From Deltaproteobacteria bacterium (GTDB lineage: Bacteria; Desulfobacterota; Binatia; UBA9968): a stretch of DNA of 33,278 nucleotides. The position numbers were made by a program, and so were the translations under genes. The stretch is from positions 1-33,278 of the forward strand of contig VGTH01000055.1 in the NCBI GenBank assembly GCA_016874755.1. The letters are read 5' to 3'. The notes below the pieces were generated by a model. The model worked only from the letters and a program-made list of their open reading frames with translations. It was not told the DNA's origin and made no database searches. Positions 28,799-33,278 of this stretch are shown here, piece by piece (position 1 is the stretch's first letter; every line of letters starts with the position of its first letter).

Positions 28799-29809
28799 TT
28801 ACTTGCCGATGGCAAAGATCTGGCGCATCTCCTCGCGCAGCTGTTTGAACTCCTCGGCGCTTGGCTCTTCCATAAAAATTGTGCGTTGCGGCACCTGATC
28901 GGCACCCGCAAACGCTGGCGCGACTTGCGGGTAGAGGACAAACTCGGCGATGTCAGCCATCGCCTTCTGACCTTCGAGTGAACAGATGTACTCAATATAG
29001 AGCCGCGCGGCGTTGCTGTGCGGTGCTTTGCGGTTCACTCCTAGATAGTTCACGTCGGCGAGATATTTGTTGAGCCGAGCGTAGTCGATCGGCCCTTTGT
29101 GCTGGCCGACGTATTTTAAGTAAGTCAGCCCAAGCGCCGCTTCGCCTTTGATCACGGTGTTGACGATGGGCGCGAACGACTCGACAAAGAACGGCTGCTG
29201 TTGCGCCAAGCTCTTGGCGAAATCGCGCCACTTGATGCCCTCGTAGGTGTCTAAGTCGTTGAGAAATTGCGCGGTTGTCGTGTGGCGCGACGGGTCGGGG
29301 ATGGTGATTTTGCCTTTCCATTTCGGCAGCAGTAGATCCTGCAGGCTCTTGGGCGCTTCCTCTTTTTTGACCATCGTCGTGTTGTAGAGAATGCTGATCG
29401 GGTTGAAGCGCCAGGGAGTCAGCAGCTGATCGGCTTCGAGAAACTGTTTCGGATACTTGGCGGCGGAGGGGGGCTGAAACTTCGCGAAGATGCCTTCGGA
29501 CTTGAGAATATACTGCGGTCCTTTGTTGCCTTCGACGACGTCGAAGGGCGCCGTGCCGACGCGCCATTCATTCAACGCGCGCTCTAAAATACCAGTCGCC
29601 GAGGCGCGCCAGTACTCGACTTTGATGCCATATTTTTTCTCGAACGGCTCGTTGATGACTTTCATAGTTTGCGGTGGCACGGCGGCGTAGACAATGACTT
29701 TGCCTTCTTTCTTGGCGGCTTCAATATCTATGGCTTGGGCCAACAACTTTGCCGGCACAACCAGGCCGAGCAGAAAAGCCAACAACGGTAGCGAATTCCA
29801 AAACGCCAT
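28799..29809 (-). CDS. ABC transporter periplasmic solute-binding protein (family 1, FbpA-like)
   Basis: This 336-residue exported binding protein would capture a ligand for an ABC importer. A signal peptide spans about residues 1-26 (LLAFLLGLVVPAKLLAQA). The mature protein begins IDIEAAKKEGKVIVYAAVPP, typical of the iron(III)/anion binding protein group. It also has FEKKYGIKVEYWRASATG, FDVVEGNKGPQYILKSEG, RFNPISILYNTTMVKKEEAPKSLQDLL and GKITIPDPSRHTTT. The ATG at 29809 has GGAGG eight bases ahead; a start 39 bases upstream is less likely. No permease or ATPase gene lies next to it, so it is an orphan. The ligand (iron, thiamin-like, organic acid) cannot be told. Confidence 0.9.
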   Translation of the reverse strand: MAFWNSLPLLAFLLGLVVPAKLLAQAIDIEAAKKEGKVIVYAAVPPQTMKVINEPFEKKYGIKVEYWRASATGILERALNEWRVGTAPFDVVEGNKGPQYILKSEGIFAKFQPPSAAKYPKQFLEADQLLTPWRFNPISILYNTTMVKKEEAPKSLQDLLLPKWKGKITIPDPSRHTTTAQFLNDLDTYEGIKWRDFAKSLAQQQPFFVESFAPIVNTVIKGEAALGLTYLKYVGQHKGPIDYARLNKYLADVNYLGVNRKAPHSNAARLYIEYICSLEGQKAMADIAEFVLYPQVAPAFAGADQVPQRTIFMEEPSAEEFKQLREEMRQIFAIGK

Positions 29810-29919
29810 GAATCGGGCCTCCCAGCAATTTTTTGCGACGATATGCACGCGGGACTAGCTTGTCAACGCCGTTTCTCTCATAGTAACTGTCAACTTGTAC
29901 CGACGTAAGGAGATCACGA

Positions 29920-30963
29920 ATGCCATTTCTGGTTCGCGCCGAAGAGGTCACCGGTTTGTTGACGATGGAAGCGGCGATCGACGCCGTCGCAGCGGGCTTT
30001 AGCGAGTTCGGCCGCAGCCCCGAGCTCAATGCGCCGCGCCGGCGCATCACCACACCCGACGGCGTGCGCGTGAGCGTGCATCCCGGCGGCGTGCCGGCCT
30101 TGGGTGGCATCGGTGTGCTCGCGCACGCCGAGCATGTGGCGGTGTCAAAAGAAGTGCAGACCTATCACAACATGGGCGGGCCGGTGACCGTCTTGTTCGA
30201 CACCAAAGATTCCTCGCTGATGGGGATCGTTGTTGGCCGCATCGGTGTCGCCGAAATCGAAGCCGAGCGGCCGACGCCCATGCGCACCTCGGCCACCAGC
30301 GCAGTGGGCACGCGCTGTCTGGCGCGCGAGGATGCCAAGACCCTGGGTATTCTCGGCGCCGGCAGCGAAGCGAAGTATCACTTGCTGGCTTTTTCTAAAG
30401 TGCGCCAGTTCGAGACCGTCAAAGTCTTCTGCCGCACCGAGAAAACCCGCCACGAATTTTGCCGCATGATGGAAAAACTCGTGCCCTGCACGATAAAACC
30501 GGTGGCCAGCGCCAAAGAAGCGGTGGAAGATTGCGACGTGGTGCTGACGGCGACCAACTCGAATGTCGCGGTGTTTGACGGCGCCTGGCTGTCGCCGGGA
30601 ACCCATGTGACTTCAATCATGGGCGGCAACGTCGGCTTGGTCAAAGCCGGCATCGCACAAGTGAAGCGGCGCGAGCTCGACGACACCACGATCCGCCGCA
30701 GCGACGTGATCGTGGTCAATTCCCTCGAACAAGCGGTCCAGGACGAGCAGGGCGATCTTTATGATCCGGTGCAAGCGGGATTTCTAACCTGGGAGCGCGT
30801 CGGAGAGTTGGGGGCGCTCTTGAACGGGAAAATTGCCGGCCGAACCGGCGCGCAGCAGATTACCTTATTCAAGAACAACGCCGGTCAAGGTATCGCCGAC
30901 GTCGCGGTGGCGACGAAGGTGTTCAAACTCGCGCGCGAGAAAGGGCTGGGGATTGAATTCTAG
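29920..30963 (+). CDS. Ornithine cyclodeaminase / mu-crystallin family protein
   Basis: This 347-residue NAD(P)-binding enzyme belongs to the ornithine cyclodeaminase/mu-crystallin family. Family members deaminate ornithine to proline or reduce imino acids. The Rossmann motif is LGILGAGSEAKYHLLAF (about 148-164). The substrate-side region has GGPVTVLFDTKDSSLMGIV and ERPTPMRTSATSAVGTRCLA, and the end carries ITLFKNNAGQGIADVAVATKV. Residues that define ornithine specificity cannot be judged by eye. AAGGAG sits eight bases before the ATG. A short hypothetical gene follows 33 bases later. Functional link with the ornithine-lipid genes 9 kb away is speculative. Confidence 0.9.
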   Translation: MPFLVRAEEVTGLLTMEAAIDAVAAGFSEFGRSPELNAPRRRITTPDGVRVSVHPGGVPALGGIGVLAHAEHVAVSKEVQTYHNMGGPVTVLFDTKDSSLMGIVVGRIGVAEIEAERPTPMRTSATSAVGTRCLAREDAKTLGILGAGSEAKYHLLAFSKVRQFETVKVFCRTEKTRHEFCRMMEKLVPCTIKPVASAKEAVEDCDVVLTATNSNVAVFDGAWLSPGTHVTSIMGGNVGLVKAGIAQVKRRELDDTTIRRSDVIVVNSLEQAVQDEQGDLYDPVQAGFLTWERVGELGALLNGKIAGRTGAQQITLFKNNAGQGIADVAVATKVFKLAREKGLGIEF

Positions 30964-30996
30964 ACGCATGACGCTGTGGCAGCAGCAAGTGGCTTT

Positions 30997-31542
30997 ATGG
31001 CGAGCCTTCTGTTTTCCCGAACGTGGCGAGTCGCAGTCCTTGTCCTCGTTGCGTTGCTCACGGCCGGCACTTACCTGAGGTTTGTCGGCTGGCAGCATCC
31101 GCTCGCCAAGTACATCGGCGCTTACAAACATCGAGTCAATACGCTCGGAGAATATATCCGGTACCAGTTAAATCCAAAGCGGTTTTACGACGAGCACAAT
31201 GCCACAGCCCTGAGCGTTGACTGCGAGCGCATCCGCGATGAGTTGGTGAAGCTGACTCAATCGATCATCTCGCCTGAGCTTTCGACATCATCAGAGACGG
31301 TCGTTTGGCGCGAGGGACGCACGCTGCATCTCGGCGATCGCGGCGTCACCGGCAGTGAAGCATTCGCCGCCTGGAAGAATCAGATATCCAAACTAGCTAC
31401 GACCCAGCACTCGCGCGAGGCGGGCCACTACGGAACTCTGCTTCAATCGCTATTCGCATCGGTGACCATACACGGCGGCAATGCCGGTGAAGACTTCAGT
31501 GTGGCGACCAAAAAAGACGGCGAGCTCGAGGTGTGTGGGTGA
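30997..31542 (+). CDS. Membrane-anchored hypothetical protein
   Basis: I do not recognise this 181-residue protein. Residues 8-28 (RTWRVAVLVLVALLTAGTYL) form a single hydrophobic segment, either a signal anchor or an uncleaved signal. The rest (about 150 residues) should lie outside the membrane and is soluble-looking. It has a conserved-type patch GRTLHLGDRGVTGSEAF and a pair of Cys residues (one in VDCER, one in LEVCG). The ATG at 30997 or a GTG at 30976 could start it; neither has a strong ribosome-binding site. It lies 33 bases after the cyclodeaminase gene and may share its message. No stop or frameshift is evident. Confidence 0.55.
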   Translation: MASLLFSRTWRVAVLVLVALLTAGTYLRFVGWQHPLAKYIGAYKHRVNTLGEYIRYQLNPKRFYDEHNATALSVDCERIRDELVKLTQSIISPELSTSSETVVWREGRTLHLGDRGVTGSEAFAAWKNQISKLATTQHSREAGHYGTLLQSLFASVTIHGGNAGEDFSVATKKDGELEVCG

Positions 31543-31630
31543 TTCGCACCGATGCTTCGAACAAGTTGAAATCGTTTGAAGCTAAAAGTCGATTTGACCC
31601 TATTTCGTTGAGCCTGCTCGGCGCCGCCGA

Positions 31631-32367
31631 TTATAGCGCGAACATGCGCGCGCACTTATCAGAGTGGGCGCTGAGGCGATCGGTCAGCCGATCCAACACC
31701 CTGTGCTTGATCCCCGATTCTTTAAGCAGCTTTCGGACGGTCTGCGCCTCGTGTGGCAATCTGCCGGCCATCTCGGAGACCCGCCGGGCGATTTCCTGCT
31801 TGTCTAGATGGAGTTCATCCGAGAGCTTCTCCCAGCTTCGTGCAGTTATATCCCGAAGCCGATACTTGCCTACCAGCTTCATCGCGAGCTTGAGTTTCAA
31901 AGGGTCGAATTCGCTGTAAGGTAGGACGCTGGCCAGGTCGTAGAGTGGTGCGAGACGGACGCGACCGCCTGCGCCGATCAGGATCGAATAGTTCTTTGCG
32001 TGCGCATCGGTGCCAGCCACCAGCCAGTTAAAGGCGACGGCGTCGATGAAGGTCTGGAGGTCCTCTCTGGGGGCGCCGGAATTCTCTCGCAGGAAATCAA
32101 CTATTCGCCTGACACTCGGCCCGCCTTCATTTTCGTATTTCTTGGTGGGTGGAACCGCGAAAGCCTGACACATGTCTTCCTGATGGATACGAACGATTCT
32201 GTCATCGATGACGCGACGGTCGTAGCGCTCGACCACAAAAGCGACCTGATCGCCGAAGCGCATAACCGTAGATGATGCGACCGGCATCCCGAGGGCGCGT
32301 GCGAGTGGTCCTGCCGCACGCGGCCGACTTCACGCTCGGAAAGTAGGACAACTAATTCGCCGCTCAC
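31631..32367 (-). pseudogene. hipA: hipA toxin-kinase gene with large internal deletion
   Basis: The gene begins normally: a GTG at 32367 overlaps the hipB stop (GTGA) and reads MSGELVVLLSEREVGRVRQD, the usual start of HipA. Then the HipA frame is lost. The rest, in another frame, resumes at ALGMPVASSTVMRFGDQVAF followed by VVERYDRR. It runs about 218 residues through RIHQEDMCQA, NWLVAGTDAHAKNYSIL (catalytic Asp) and LAPLYDLAS (metal Asp) to a normal C-terminus. About 180-200 residues are missing, including the P-loop, autophosphorylation Ser and ATP-binding Lys. A 218-residue product could still be made from the ATG at 32287, but it could not be an active kinase. An assembly error is possible. 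Confidence 0.78.
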
Positions 32368-32657
32368 GGTTTCGGCCTCTTTGCGTTTTCGATGATGGCA
32401 TCGATATCGACGGACTGGATCTCACGGCCGCTTCGTCGGCGCGCGGCAACTCCACTCTCGACCGACAAACTAAGGCCGAGGGCGTCGAGCGTTTTGAGAA
32501 TGAGGCCGATTTCCGCCCGCGGCTTGCCACGCTCGACCTCAAGAACCCAGCGTCGATTGACGCCTACCTTCTTGGCTAGTTCGGCTTGGCCAAGCCTCTG
32601 CTTTTTCCGTTGGTCGCGGATCAATGCGCCAATGTCTTTGGCTGTGCGGATTTGCAT
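32364..32657 (-). CDS. hipB: HipB-like antitoxin, HTH transcriptional repressor
   Basis: This 97-residue protein has a Cro/XRE-type helix-turn-helix at about residues 8-62: IGALIRDQRKKQRLGQAELA, then KKVGVNRRWVLEVERGKP. It matches HipB antitoxins, which neutralise HipA and repress their own operon. The C-terminal part (EIQSVDIDAIIENAKRPKP) is the usual flexible tail. It overlaps the hipA start by four bases (GTGA), the classical hipBA arrangement. AAGGGTAGCC precedes the ATG. Direct repeats in its upstream region are likely operators. Since hipA is broken, hipB may survive only as an orphan regulator. Confidence 0.85.
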   Translation of the reverse strand: MQIRTAKDIGALIRDQRKKQRLGQAELAKKVGVNRRWVLEVERGKPRAEIGLILKTLDALGLSLSVESGVAARRRSGREIQSVDIDAIIENAKRPKP

Positions 32658-32972
32658 GGCTACCCTTATGTCACCGTTCGATCACATTCTCTCATTGTTA
32701 CCGAACGATCACAAGCAGAAAATGTGACCTTTCACTCACATGTTGCCAAGGTGATCGATCGCGCACATAGGGCTCCCGGCGTTGTCGGGATTCGGTCAGT
32801 CTATTAGGAGCCCGGCCTAGGGAAAATATCCATTTGCGCAAAATTGTGGACGTCGAATAGTATCTGCAGCAGCTTTCAGATCCATCGACGAGTTCAAGGA
32901 ACCGGAACCACGCTCGCGTTCATAGCGCGCGGCGAAAGCAAACGAAGACAATCAGCACACAGGAGGCAACAG
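32658..32972. other. Gene-free region between hipB and the amidase fragment
   Basis: These 315 bases contain the proposed hipBA operators at 32673-32713. They also hold ATGTGA/TCACAT at 32722-32741, and GGGCTCC (32770-32776) facing GGAGCCC (32807-32813). An open frame beginning at 32844 runs into the amidase fragment but has no family similarity before residue 44 and is dismissed. The promoters of two divergent units should be here; none could be fixed. Confidence 0.4.
32673..32713 (-). promoter_or_regulatory. Candidate hipBA operators (direct repeats)
   Basis: ACCGTTCGATCACA (32673-32686) and ACCGAACGATCACA (32700-32713) are near-identical 14-base sites 27 bases apart, about two and a half helix turns. 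They lie 16-56 bases upstream of the hipB ATG. On the minus strand TTGTGA overlaps the distal site and could be a -35 element. Repression by HipB would fit, but the sites do not match the E. coli TATCC-N8-GGATA operator. Confidence 0.45.
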
Positions 32973-33128
32973 ATGCGCCATAGATGGTTATCCCCCTTGC
33001 TTATCAGCGTCACATCCTCGATTGGATTTTCTGGTGGTTTAGCAGCCGCGGAAAGAACGTTCACACTTGAGGAGGCGACGATTGCCGAAGTTCACGCGGC
33101 GGTGGCGGCCGGAGCATTGGCGCTTTAG
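32973..33128 (+). pseudogene. N-terminal fragment of a secreted amidase-signature enzyme
   Basis: AGGAGG lies six bases before the ATG, and the 51-residue product starts with a signal peptide (MRHRWLSPLLISVTSSIGFS, then GGLAAA). It then reads ERTFTLEEATIAEVHAAVAAG, which is how exported amidase-signature enzymes begin ('..LEEATIA.I..A...G.LT...L...YL.RI'). The frame then ends abruptly at ALAL and TAG. The remaining 450 or so residues, including the Ser-Ser-Lys triad, are absent from the following 150 bases in any frame. It appears to be a truncated gene, perhaps cut by a deletion or rearrangement. Confidence 0.6.
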
Positions 33129-33278
33129 ATCCTCTTAATTCAACCATGCAGGCCTGAACATCCCGCTGAAAATTTCAAGCGAAAAACGTAATACTCCAGC
33201 TCTGCTCGTAGATTATTTCAATTTTTCTTACTGACTGATTTTTTCGGCATTCGTATTTGCGTTTTAAGCGACGATCTC
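33129..33278. other. AT-richer right edge without recognised genes
   Basis: The last 150 bases are visibly richer in A and T than the rest of the window (runs such as AATTTTTC, GATTTTTTC). They show no frame with family similarity. They may belong to the promoter region of a gene beyond the window, or to foreign DNA that replaced the amidase body. Confidence 0.35.

Noticed and set aside
28799-29848. Complete ABC importer operon
   Set aside because: Only the binding protein is present; neighbours on both sides are unrelated and no permease or ATPase frame was found.
31631-32367. Three-part HipBST-type system with a split toxin
   Set aside because: In HipBST the kinase core is complete and the small HipS is in frame. 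Here the N-terminal piece leaves frame after about 20 residues, and the kinase piece lacks its N-lobe.
32658-32760. Short CRISPR-like repeats
   Set aside because: Only two 14-base copies occur, with no third repeat or regular spacers; operators fit better.

Overview
The window is one stretch of bacterial chromosome of moderately high GC with dense coding on both strands. It holds about 37 recognisable genes, including one broken gene and one fragment, plus a gene end at the left edge. No tRNA, rRNA, CRISPR array, transposase or phage gene was seen. The outer-membrane OmpA protein, the GlmU/GlmS cell-wall pathway and the class 2 dihydroorotate dehydrogenase indicate a Gram-negative respiring bacterium. 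The mix of a lone ABC binding protein, an amidohydrolase, NIPSNAP, CoxMSG-type genes, a glutathione-dependent formaldehyde dehydrogenase and ornithine-lipid genes recalls uncultured soil or sediment lineages once filed under Deltaproteobacteria, such as Binatota. That placement is an impression, not a test.

Layout. 1-2330: end of an upstream gene, then an ECF sigma factor, its zinc-finger anti-sigma factor, a small DUF3106 protein and a small secreted His-rich protein. 2421-7253: an amidohydrolase (minus), then a cupin-type protein and a 984-residue TPR-CHAT putative protease (plus). 7356-8600: molybdenum cofactor genes moaB, moaD and moaE. 8672-11962 (minus): DedA protein, divergent Nramp-like transporter, CinA-type protein and a small zinc ribbon. 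12110-16598 (plus): glmU-glmS-MFS exporter, overlapping end to start. 16625-18088 (minus): rlmE and an OmpA-family protein with a clear terminator between them. 18280-20721 (plus): a crotonase and an olsB/olsA-like acyltransferase pair. 20710-22580 (minus): coxS-coxM-coxG without a catalytic large subunit. 22688-23795 (plus): TenA and a PNPOx-like flavoprotein. 23898-25007 (minus): formaldehyde-detoxifying dehydrogenase. 25275-27179 (plus): NIPSNAP protein with a strong terminator, then pyrD. 27176-27766 (minus): a degenerate MobA/MocA-like protein. 28026-30963: a PTPS/QueD-like enzyme, a solute-binding protein (minus) and an ornithine cyclodeaminase-family protein. 30997-33278: a membrane-anchored hypothetical protein, a hipBA locus whose hipA has lost most of its N-terminal half, a 51-codon amidase fragment and AT-richer sequence. 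This right end looks like decaying accessory DNA.

Themes. Molybdenum and pterin chemistry recurs: moaBDE, cinA-type MoCF domain, coxSMG, a MocA-like protein and PTPS. Several of these are odd: MoaD carries two residues after Gly-Gly, coxL is absent, MocA lacks key residues, and PTPS lacks its catalytic Cys. The other theme is intergenic: at least eight kinds of short-unit repeats or hairpins fill gaps between genes, one with a 22-nt identical core at both ends of the window, 25 kb apart.
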